DNA from: JANSWY01 sp965243755
GTDB taxonomy: Bacteria; Bacteroidota; Bacteroidia; Cytophagales; Cyclobacteriaceae
Direction of reading: 5' to 3'
Assembly: GCA_965243755.1 (NCBI GenBank)
Contig: CBDEVW010000003.1
Location: 1,798,001 to 1,862,000, forward strand
DNA: 64,000 nucleotides
Shown: piece after piece, positions 53,177-61,270 of the stretch
Position numbering within the stretch: the first letter of the stretch is position 1
How the letters are laid out: each line of letters begins with the position of its first letter
Made by a program: the position numbers and the translations under genes
Notes under the pieces: model-generated
The model's database searches: none
The model's input: only the letters and a program-made list of their open reading frames with translations
What the model was told of the DNA's origin: nothing

Positions 53177-53482
53177 TTATACTTTAATCTCTACGTCAAC
53201 CCCACTTGGCAACTCAAGTTTCATCAAAGCATCAACAGTTTTTGCACTATTTGAATAGATATCTACTAATCTTTTGTAAGTACAAAGCTGAAATTGCTCT
53301 CTAGACTTTTTGTTAACGTGTGGTGATCTCAATACTGTAAAGATTTCTTTTTCTGTTGGCAGTGGAATAGGACCACTCACTACAGCACCAGTTGTTTTAA
53401 CAGCTCTAACGATTTTCTCAGAAGATTTATCAACTAAGTTGTGATCGTAAGATTTAAGCTTTATTCTAATTTTCTGATTCAT
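53177..53482 (-). CDS. rpsJ: Ribosomal protein S10 (NusE)
   Basis: 101 residues. NQKIRIKLKSYDHNLVDKSSEKIV, then VSGPIPLPTEKEIFTVLRSPHVNKKSREQFQL. S10 also acts with NusB in antitermination. It is the last gene of the str group here, 11 bases after fusA, and is cut off from rplC by a terminator. Confidence 0.99.
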   Translation of the reverse strand: MNQKIRIKLKSYDHNLVDKSSEKIVRAVKTTGAVVSGPIPLPTEKEIFTVLRSPHVNKKSREQFQLCTYKRLVDIYSNSAKTVDALMKLELPSGVDVEIKV

Positions 53483-53493
53483 TTCCTTATTGA

Positions 53494-55602
53494 TTAAACT
53501 TCTGCACCTTTAACTTTTGCAATTACATCCTCTGCAATGTTGTTAGGCACATTATCATAGTGAGAGAATGTCAATGAAGCAGTCGCTCTTCCTGATGTAA
53601 TGGTTCTTAGATCAGTTACATATCCGAATAGCTCGCTCAATGGAACATCAGCCTTCACAACTGCACTTGTTCCTTTAGTGTCCATTCCTTTCATGATACC
53701 TCTTCTCTTGTTAAGGTCACCAGTAACGGAACCGGTATACTCATCAGGAGTAACTACCTCTACGTCCATGATTGGTTCCATCAACACAGGTTTAGCTTTC
53801 TTAGCAGCCTCTTTGAAACCAAGCCTTGCAGCCATTTCAAATGAAAGTGCATCTGAATCCACATCGTGGAATGAACCATGGAATAGTCTTACTTTCATGC
53901 TATCCACAGGATAACCAGCTAGTGGACCATTTTCCATCGCAGCAGCAAATCCTTTCTGAATTGATGGAATAAATTCTTTAGGAATAACTCCACCAACAAT
54001 CTGGTTAACGAATTGCAATCCATCTTTTTCGTAATCTTCGTCTTTTGGACCAAGTTCGAATACGATATCTGCAAATTTACCTTTACCACCAGTTTGCTTC
54101 TTGTAAACTTCTTTATGTTCAACACTCGATCTAAGCGCTTCTTTGTACGCCACCTGAGGAGCACCTTGGTTGATTTCAACCTTGAATTCTCTCTTCAAAC
54201 GATCGATGATGATATCCAAGTGAAGTTCACCCATTCCTTTAAGAATAGTTTGTCCTGTATCGTGATCAGTATTTACAACCAATGTAGGATCCTCTTCAAC
54301 CAGTTTAGAAATTGCAATTCCTAATTTATCAGCATCAGCCTGAGTCTTAGGCTCAATCGCATATCCAATTACCGGATCAGGGAACACCATTGATTCAAGT
54401 ACAATTTTGTGCTTTTCGTCGCAAAGTGTATCACCAGTTTTGATATCCTTAAATCCAACAACCGCAGCAATATCACCAGCATGAAGCATGTCAATCTGAT
54501 TTTGCTTGTTGGCATGCATCTGGAATATTCTGGAGATCCTTTCTTTGTTACCAGATCGTGAATTGTATACATATGATCCGGAATCTAATTTCCCGGAATA
54601 AGATCTCAAGAAACATAGTCTACCAACGAATGGGTCAGTAGCAATTTTAAATGCCAATCCAGCGAATGGATCATCTAAACTAGGCTTTCTTGAAACTGGC
54701 TCTTCTGTATCAGGATTGATTCCTTCAATATTGTCTCTGTCCAAAGGAGATGGCAACAACTCCATCACATAATCAAGCATGGTTTGTACACCTTTGTTTT
54801 TAAAGGCAGAACCACACATCATAGGAACGAAAGCCAAATCGATAGTAGCTTTTCTAAGTGCTGCTACAACTTCATCTCTGGTGATAGATTCAGGATCTTC
54901 GAAGTATTTCTCCATCAACCCCTCATCATATTCAGCTACTGCTTCTAAAAGATTTTCTCTGTAAGTAGCAACTTCATCTACCATATCCGCCGGGATTTCG
55001 ATTTCTTCGAAAGTCATTCCCATATCGTCTTCATTCCAAACGATGGCTTTATTCTCAACTAAGTCAACTACACCTTTGAAAGTATCCTCAGCTCCGATAG
55101 GTAACTGAAGTGGAACTGCTTTGGTCCCTAGTCTTTCTTTAACCTGCTTACAAACATTTAAGAAGTCTGCACCAGCACGGTCCATTTTATTCACAAATCC
55201 GATTCTGGCTACTTTATAGTTGTCAGCAAGTCTCCAGTTAGTTTCTGACTGAGGCTCAACACCATCAACCGCACTGAAAAGGAATACCAAACCATCAAGT
55301 ACTCTTAATGATCTGTTTACTTCTACTGTAAAGTCCACGTGACCAGGAGTATCAATAATGTTGATGTGATACTCATCACCTTTATATTTCCAGAATACAG
55401 TAGTTGCAGCAGAAGTAATGGTGATACCTCTTTCCTGCTCCTGCTCCATCCAGTCCATGGTAGCTGCACCATCATGAACCTCACCAATTTTGTGACTTAC
55501 ACCAGTATAGTAAAGAATACGCTCTGTAGTGGTAGTCTTACCGGCATCAATGTGTGCTGCAATACCGATGTTCCTGGTGAATTTTAAATCTCTTTTTGCC
55601 AT
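53494..55602 (-). CDS. fusA: Elongation factor G
   Basis: 702 residues, the translocation GTPase. G motifs: AHIDAGKTTTTERILYYTG, DTPGHVDFTVEV and VNKMDRAGADF. Domains II to V follow, with GMGELHLDIIIDRLKREFK and KEYKKQTGGKGKF-like and NKRRGIMKGMD elements. It follows rpsG by 8 bases. Confidence 0.99.
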   Translation of the reverse strand: MAKRDLKFTRNIGIAAHIDAGKTTTTERILYYTGVSHKIGEVHDGAATMDWMEQEQERGITITSAATTVFWKYKGDEYHINIIDTPGHVDFTVEVNRSLRVLDGLVFLFSAVDGVEPQSETNWRLADNYKVARIGFVNKMDRAGADFLNVCKQVKERLGTKAVPLQLPIGAEDTFKGVVDLVENKAIVWNEDDMGMTFEEIEIPADMVDEVATYRENLLEAVAEYDEGLMEKYFEDPESITRDEVVAALRKATIDLAFVPMMCGSAFKNKGVQTMLDYVMELLPSPLDRDNIEGINPDTEEPVSRKPSLDDPFAGLAFKIATDPFVGRLCFLRSYSGKLDSGSYVYNSRSGNKERISRIFQMHANKQNQIDMLHAGDIAAVVGFKDIKTGDTLCDEKHKIVLESMVFPDPVIGYAIEPKTQADADKLGIAISKLVEEDPTLVVNTDHDTGQTILKGMGELHLDIIIDRLKREFKVEINQGAPQVAYKEALRSSVEHKEVYKKQTGGKGKFADIVFELGPKDEDYEKDGLQFVNQIVGGVIPKEFIPSIQKGFAAAMENGPLAGYPVDSMKVRLFHGSFHDVDSDALSFEMAARLGFKEAAKKAKPVLMEPIMDVEVVTPDEYTGSVTGDLNKRRGIMKGMDTKGTSAVVKADVPLSELFGYVTDLRTITSGRATASLTFSHYDNVPNNIAEDVIAKVKGAEV

Positions 55603-55610
55603 TTTTTTAT

Positions 55611-56078
55611 TTAGAATCTAAAATGTGAAAATGCCTTATTGGCTTCCGCCATTCTGTGGGTGTCGTCTTTCTTTTTAACAGCAGCACCTTCACCCTTTGA
55701 TGCAGCAATGATTTCACCCGCTAGTCTTTCAACCATGGTCTTCTCTCCCCTCAATCTAGCGTACTTAATCATCCACTTGATTGCCAGCGCAGTTTTTCTT
55801 TCTGGTCTCACTTCCATAGGTACCTGAAATGTAGCACCACCTACTCTTCTACTTTTCACCTCTACAGCGGGGGTGATATTACTAAGTGCTTTTTTCCAAG
55901 TTTCCAGGCCGTTCTCTTTAGTTCTTTCTTCAACCAAATTCACTGCACCATAAAAAATTGAATATGAAATACTCTTTTTACCATCGTGCATCAAGTTGTT
56001 CACGAACTTGGTAACCAGTGTATCCTTATAAATTGGATCAGGAAGAATGTATCGTTTCTTCGGTTTTGCTTTTCTCAT
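55611..56078 (-). CDS. rpsG: Ribosomal protein S7
   Basis: 155 residues. MRKAKPKKRYILPDPIYKD, then VKSRRVGGATFQVPMEVRPERK and MAEANKAFSHFRF at the end. It nucleates the 30S head. It follows rpsL by 7 bases. Confidence 0.99.
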   Translation of the reverse strand: MRKAKPKKRYILPDPIYKDTLVTKFVNNLMHDGKKSISYSIFYGAVNLVEERTKENGLETWKKALSNITPAVEVKSRRVGGATFQVPMEVRPERKTALAIKWMIKYARLRGEKTMVERLAGEIIAASKGEGAAVKKKDDTHRMAEANKAFSHFRF

Positions 56079-56085
56079 TATTCAA

Positions 56086-56466
56086 TTACTTTTTGTCTTT
56101 CGGCCTCTTTGCACCGTATTTAGATCTTCTTTGTAGCCTACCGTTCACACCAGCTGTATCTAATGCACCCCTGATGATGTGGTATCTTACTCCTGGAAGG
56201 TCTTTTACTCTACCACCTCTGATGAGTACAATAGAGTGTTCCTGAAGGTTGTGACCTTCTCCTGGAATATAGGCGTTAACTTCTTTTCCGTTTGTTAATC
56301 TAACCCTTGCAACTTTTCTCATTGCCGAGTTAGGCTTCTTTGGAGTAGTGGTGTACACCCTTGTACAAACTCCTCTTCTCTGCGGACAAGAGTCCAATGC
56401 CGGAGACTTGGATTTTGATGTAAGTGTCTTTCTACCCTTTCTTACTAATTGCTGTATAGTAGGCAT
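56086..56466 (-). CDS. rpsL: Ribosomal protein S12
   Basis: 126 residues, first gene of the str group. PTIQQLVRKGRKTL, then PQRRGVCTRVYTTTPKKPNSAM and VRLTNGKEVNAYIPGEGHNLQEHS. The TPKKPNSA stretch carries the Lys that is wild type in streptomycin-sensitive strains. Its own promoter lies upstream. Confidence 0.99.
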   Translation of the reverse strand: MPTIQQLVRKGRKTLTSKSKSPALDSCPQRRGVCTRVYTTTPKKPNSAMRKVARVRLTNGKEVNAYIPGEGHNLQEHSIVLIRGGRVKDLPGVRYHIIRGALDTAGVNGRLQRRSKYGAKRPKDKK

Positions 56467-56509
56467 TTAATTAATTATTTTAATAGTCACCCTTTAAAAT
56501 TTGGGAACG

Positions 56510-56540
56510 CAAAAATAGAGATTATTAACTTTTATCCAAA
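56510..56540 (-). promoter_or_regulatory. Promoter of the rpsL-rpsG-fusA-rpsJ operon
   Basis: On the minus strand TATTTTTG at 56517-56510 matches TAnnTTTG, with TTTG at 56540-56537 exactly 19 bases upstream. It is in the 101-base gap after the DUF3467 gene, 43 bases upstream of the rpsL start. Confidence 0.85.
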
Positions 56541-56567
56541 ACAGTAAGGAAATTATTTAACTTATCA

Positions 56568-56891
56568 CTAAGCCTCACCAATGGTTCCTCCGAAATTTAT
56601 GGGGAATTTTGGTGTTTCTTCCACTTGCTTGATTGGACCAAAAGTACTCTCGTACTTATCTATATTGTCCTCAAGAGCATGCAAAAGTCTTTTTGCATGC
56701 TCCGGAGTAACAACTATTCTTGATTTTACTTTAGCCTTCGGAACACCCGGCATCAGCCGGATGAAATCAATGACAAATTCACTGTTGGAATGAGCAATCA
56801 TAGCCAGATTGGCATAGACTCCCTCAGCAATCTCTTCTGATAGCTCTATATTGATTTGATTTCCCGGGGCTTTCTTTTTCTCGTCTTCCAT
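56568..56891 (-). CDS. DUF3467-family protein in the RNA polymerase/ribosomal cluster
   Basis: 107 residues. The DUF3467 pattern runs through nearly the whole chain: QINIELSEEIAEGVYANLAMIAHSNSEFVIDFIRLMPGVPKAKVKSRIVVTPEHAKRLLHALE in pieces, starting from an acidic Lys/Glu-rich N-terminus. No signal peptide or membrane segment, so it is cytoplasmic. It starts 16 bases after rpoC on the same strand, so it is probably in the rpoBC transcript. Function unknown; the position suggests a link to transcription or translation. Confidence 0.92.
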   Translation of the reverse strand: MEDEKKKAPGNQINIELSEEIAEGVYANLAMIAHSNSEFVIDFIRLMPGVPKAKVKSRIVVTPEHAKRLLHALEDNIDKYESTFGPIKQVEETPKFPINFGGTIGEA

Positions 56892-56907
56892 TAGCTAACT
56901 GAATTTG

Positions 56908-59900
56908 TTAGTTAGTTTGATATTCTCTGGATCTTGATTCCTCCTTAGCAGCAACAAGGCTATCATACTCTTCCTTGTTTCCAACAATGTTTTTGCTAAA
57001 CAGTCGTACGCCTGTTCCAGCAGGAATCAAATGTCCAACAATCACATTCTCTTTCAACCCGATCAGTTGATCTTGCTTACCTCTGATAGAAGCTTCACTT
57101 AGAACTTTCGTAGTTTCCTGGAATGATGCTGCAGATATGAAACTCTCTGTACCCAAAGATGCCTGAGTAATACCCTGCAATGTAGGTTTCGAAACAGCAG
57201 GTTCTGCTGCTCTGACCTCTACAATTTTAAGGTCCTTTCGCTTCAGGCTTGAATTCTCATCCCTTAATTGTCTCATGGTAATGATCTGACCAGGTTTCAA
57301 ATTAGGAGAATCTCCTGCATCTACAACCACTTTCTTATCAAGGATCTGATCATTCTCTTCCATGAACGCAAATCTGTCAACTACCTGGTTTGTCAGGAAG
57401 CTGGTATCACCTGCATCAAGGATGATCACCTTCTGCATCATTTGGCGAACAATTGTTTCGATGTGTTTATCATTGATCTTCACACCCTGCAATCGATAAA
57501 CCTCCTGGATCTCGTTCACCAAATACTCCTGAACGGCGGTAGGTCCTTTGATCGCAAGAATGTCGGCAGGAGTAATTGCTCCATCTGACAATGGCATTCC
57601 TGCTTTGACAAAGTCATTATCCTGTACAAGAATGTGCTTTGAAAGTGATACCAGGTATCGCTTCTTCACTCCATCCTTAGACTCAATGAAGATTTCCCTG
57701 TTACCTCTCTTGATGCCACCATACTCAACAACACCATTAATTTCACTAACCACAGCCGGGTTAGATGGGTTTCGGGCTTCAAACAGCTCTGTTACTCGTG
57801 GTAGACCCCCTGTAATATCTCTGGACTTACCAGTTCTACGTGGAATCTTCACCAATACCTGTCCAGCTTTCACTTCTTCTCCTACATCAACTGAAAGGTG
57901 AGCGCCTACTGGAATATTGTAAGCTTTCTCTTTATCCTTCCCTTTGATCACAATCGCAGGGTTCTTGGTTTTATCTTTAGTATCGATAATTACTTTCTCT
58001 CTGTGACCAGTCTGCTCGTCTGATTCTTCCTTGTATGTAACTCCTTCAATGATAGATTCAAACTCAATACTTCCATCAAATTCAGAAAGGATTACAGCAT
58101 TGTATGGATCCCAGTTACAAAGCATATCTCCTTTGCTTACCTTCGCTCCATCCTTAGTATGCAGGAATGAACCATAAGGTACGTGATTAGTCATGAGCAC
58201 TTTTTTCGATTTAGGTTCAATCAATCTGATTTCCCCTGATCTACCCATTACTACTTCAACCGTTTCACCTTCTGAGTTCTCAGTTTTAACTGTTCTGATA
58301 TCTTCAAACTCGATTACTCCGTCAAACTTGGCCCTAATGTTGGCATCAACTGCAATGTTAGAAGCAGTACCACCCACGTGGAATGTTCTAAGTGTAAGCT
58401 GCGTACCTGGCTCACCAATTGACTGAGCAGCAATTACACCTACTGACTCCCCGAGCTGTACCATTTTACCGGTAGACAGGTTTCTACCGTAACACTTAGC
58501 ACAAACTCCCTGTCTTGTCTCACAAGTCAGTACTGACCTGATTTCTACCTCTTCAACTGCACTTTCTTCGATTTTCTGAGCTATTTCCTCAGTAATCTCC
58601 TCGCCATTTCCTACTAACAATTCTTCAGTAAGTGGATCGTATACATCGTGTACAGAAACCCGACCTAGAATTCTTTCAGAAAGTGATTCAACGATCTCTT
58701 CGTTATCCTTAAGGGCAGATACACTCTGACCTCTTAGTGTACCACAATCATCTTCGTTTACAACGACATCCTGAGCAACATCCACCAAACGACGGGTTAG
58801 GTAACCTGCATCAGCAGTTTTCAACGCTGTATCCGCCAGACCTTTTCTAGCACCGTGTGTAGAAATAAAGTACTCTATTACATCCAGACCTTCTCTAAAG
58901 TTTGAAAGAATTGGGTTTTCAATGATCTCACCAACAGATCCTTGTAAGTTCTTCTGTGGTTTGGCCATCAGTCCCCTCATTCCTCCCAGCTGACGAATCT
59001 GCTCTCTTGAACCTCTTGCTCCAGAGTGCATCATCATATAAATAGAGTTGAATCCCTGATTGTCTTCTTCCAACTGCTTCATTAGTGTTGAAGTAAGTTG
59101 AGAGTTGATTCTAGTCCAAATGTCAATTACCTGGTTGTATCTCTCGTTATCAGTGATCAGACCCATCAGATAGTTGTTCCATACGGCATCAACTTCTTCC
59201 TTGGCCTGTTCTACCAATGGTGCCTTCTCATCAGGAACCATAATATCTCCAAGTCCCATTGACAATCCACCTTTATATGCAGACTGGAACCCAAGTGTCT
59301 TAATATCATCAAGGAACTGAGCAGTCCTTGACATACCTGAAATTTTGAATACCCGTTGGATAATCTGCTGAAGTTTCTTCTTAGTAAGAAGTTCGTCAAC
59401 AAATCCTACTTCTTCAGGAACATACTGATTGAAGATCACTCTTCCAGCAACCGTTTCAATGACTTTAGTCTCCAGCTCACCTTCTTCAGTCCTTACTTTC
59501 GTTCTGACTTTGATGTGTGCATGTTTCGAAAGTCTTCCTTCATTGATTGCAATAATTACTTCTTCAGCATTGTAGAAGGTCATTCCTTCTCCCAATACAG
59601 GATTATCTTCAGTGCTCTTTCTTCCCTTAGTTACATAGTACAGTCCAAGTACCATGTCCTGAGATGGTACTGTAATTGGCGCACCATTCGCAGGGTTAAG
59701 TATATTGTGTGAAGCAAGCATCAATACTGAAGCTTCAAGGATTGCTTCATGTCCAAGTGGAACGTGTACAGCCATCTGGTCACCGTCAAAGTCAGCGTTA
59801 AATGCTGTACATGCCAGTGGGTGTAACTGAATCGCTTTTCCTTCTATTAGTTTTGGCTGGAATGCCTGGATACCTAATCTGTGAAGTGTAGGAGCCCGGT

Positions 59901-61212
59901 TTAGAAGTACTGGGTGTCCTTTAAGAACGTTTTCCAAAATATCCCAAACTACAGGATCCTTTCTGTCAACAATCTTCTTCGCAGATTTTACGGTCTTTAC
60001 AATTCCTCTTTCAATCAGCTTTCTGATAATGAATGGCTTAAACAACTCTGCTGCCATATCTTTCGGAAGACCGCACTCATGCATTTTAAGTTCTGGTCCT
60101 ACAACGATAACAGATCTACCAGAGTAGTCTACCCTTTTACCAAGAAGGTTTTGACGGAATCGACCCTGCTTACCTTTAAGCATATCACTCAAAGACTTCA
60201 ATGCTCTGTTTCCATCTGATCTAACTGCGTTGACCTTTCTTGAATTATCAAAAAGTGAATCTACAGCTTCCTGAAGCATCCTCTTCTCATTTCTAAGGAT
60301 TACTTCTGGAGCTTTAATGTCAATAAGTCTCTTTAACCTGTTGTTTCGGATAATTACCCTTCTGTAAAGATCATTCAGATCGGAAGTAGCAAACCTTCCA
60401 CCATCCAATGGCACCAATGGTCTCAATTCCGGTGGAATAACCGGAACCATTTTGATGATCATCCATTCAGGTCTGTTTTCAATTCTGGTTTTTGCTTCTC
60501 TGAACGCTTCGACAACCCTAAGTCTCTTCAGTGCTTCAGCTTTTCTTTGCTGTGAAGTATCTGTTGCTGCCTGGTGTCTCAGGTCATAAGACAAGGTGTC
60601 AAGCTCCAAACGAGACAATAACATTTCCAATGCCTCAGCACCCATTTTGGCGATGAATTTATTTGGATCGTCATCATCAAGCATCTGATTTTCTCTAGGA
60701 AGCTTATCCAGAATATCCAGGTATTCATCTTCAGTAAGGAAGTCAAGTCTATTGACTCCATCCTCTTCTTTTACTCCAGGCTGAATCACTACGTATCGTT
60801 CGTAGTAGATAATTTGATCCAACTTTTTGGTAGGAAGACCAAGAAGGTATCCTATTTTGTTTGGAAGGGATCTGAAATACCAGATATGAGCCACAGGAAC
60901 TACCAATTCGATGTGTCCCATTCTTTCTCTTCTAACCTTCTTTTCGGTTACTTCAACACCACATCTATCACAGATGATCCCTTTATATCGAATTCTTTTA
61001 TACTTTCCACAATGACACTCCCAATCCTTCACCGGACCAAAAATTCTCTCGCAGAACAAACCACCCATTTCTGGCTTATAAGTCCTGTAGTTAATGGTCT
61101 CAGGTTGGGTTACCTCTCCATGTGAACTTTCAAGAATAGATTCAGGAGAAGCTAAGCTGATCGTTACCCTGGAGAAATCGTTGTTTAGTTTTTTATTTTT
61201 TCTAAATGCCAT
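56908..61212 (-). CDS. rpoC: RNA polymerase beta' subunit
   Basis: 1434 residues. The N-terminal zinc ribbon is near residues 53-90 (GLFCERIFGPVKDWECHCG, then IICDRCGVEV). The active-site NADFDGDQMAVH is near residue 480 and binds catalytic magnesium. A second zinc site shows in VLTCETRQGVCAKCYG. LSAQSIGEPGTQLTLRTFH-type trigger-region sequence is present as AAQSIGEPGTQLTLRTFHVGG. It begins 58 bases after the rpoB stop, with a hairpin in the gap. Confidence 0.99.
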   Translation of the reverse strand: MAFRKNKKLNNDFSRVTISLASPESILESSHGEVTQPETINYRTYKPEMGGLFCERIFGPVKDWECHCGKYKRIRYKGIICDRCGVEVTEKKVRRERMGHIELVVPVAHIWYFRSLPNKIGYLLGLPTKKLDQIIYYERYVVIQPGVKEEDGVNRLDFLTEDEYLDILDKLPRENQMLDDDDPNKFIAKMGAEALEMLLSRLELDTLSYDLRHQAATDTSQQRKAEALKRLRVVEAFREAKTRIENRPEWMIIKMVPVIPPELRPLVPLDGGRFATSDLNDLYRRVIIRNNRLKRLIDIKAPEVILRNEKRMLQEAVDSLFDNSRKVNAVRSDGNRALKSLSDMLKGKQGRFRQNLLGKRVDYSGRSVIVVGPELKMHECGLPKDMAAELFKPFIIRKLIERGIVKTVKSAKKIVDRKDPVVWDILENVLKGHPVLLNRAPTLHRLGIQAFQPKLIEGKAIQLHPLACTAFNADFDGDQMAVHVPLGHEAILEASVLMLASHNILNPANGAPITVPSQDMVLGLYYVTKGRKSTEDNPVLGEGMTFYNAEEVIIAINEGRLSKHAHIKVRTKVRTEEGELETKVIETVAGRVIFNQYVPEEVGFVDELLTKKKLQQIIQRVFKISGMSRTAQFLDDIKTLGFQSAYKGGLSMGLGDIMVPDEKAPLVEQAKEEVDAVWNNYLMGLITDNERYNQVIDIWTRINSQLTSTLMKQLEEDNQGFNSIYMMMHSGARGSREQIRQLGGMRGLMAKPQKNLQGSVGEIIENPILSNFREGLDVIEYFISTHGARKGLADTALKTADAGYLTRRLVDVAQDVVVNEDDCGTLRGQSVSALKDNEEIVESLSERILGRVSVHDVYDPLTEELLVGNGEEITEEIAQKIEESAVEEVEIRSVLTCETRQGVCAKCYGRNLSTGKMVQLGESVGVIAAQSIGEPGTQLTLRTFHVGGTASNIAVDANIRAKFDGVIEFEDIRTVKTENSEGETVEVVMGRSGEIRLIEPKSKKVLMTNHVPYGSFLHTKDGAKVSKGDMLCNWDPYNAVILSEFDGSIEFESIIEGVTYKEESDEQTGHREKVIIDTKDKTKNPAIVIKGKDKEKAYNIPVGAHLSVDVGEEVKAGQVLVKIPRRTGKSRDITGGLPRVTELFEARNPSNPAVVSEINGVVEYGGIKRGNREIFIESKDGVKKRYLVSLSKHILVQDNDFVKAGMPLSDGAITPADILAIKGPTAVQEYLVNEIQEVYRLQGVKINDKHIETIVRQMMQKVIILDAGDTSFLTNQVVDRFAFMEENDQILDKKVVVDAGDSPNLKPGQIITMRQLRDENSSLKRKDLKIVEVRAAEPAVSKPTLQGITQASLGTESFISAASFQETTKVLSEASIRGKQDQLIGLKENVIVGHLIPAGTGVRLFSKNIVGNKEEYDSLVAAKEESRSREYQTN

Positions 61213-61233
61213 ATTATTAGAGAAATATATTGA

Positions 61234-61257
61234 GCCCTGAAGTACAGACTTCAGGGC
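61234..61257 (-). promoter_or_regulatory. Stable hairpin between rpoB and rpoC
   Basis: A perfect 9-base stem, GCCCTGAAG at 61234-61242 with CTTCAGGGC at 61249-61257, six-base loop. Transcribed on the minus strand it is not followed by a T run (TCAATATATT), so it is not a normal terminator. It could be a processing site or control of rpoC expression; the role is inference. Confidence 0.6.
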
Positions 61258-61270
61258 GTGATTTTCATAA

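Noticed and set aside
61234..61257. The rpoB-rpoC hairpin as a terminator
   Set aside because: No T run follows on the minus strand, and it would cut rpoC off from rpoB.
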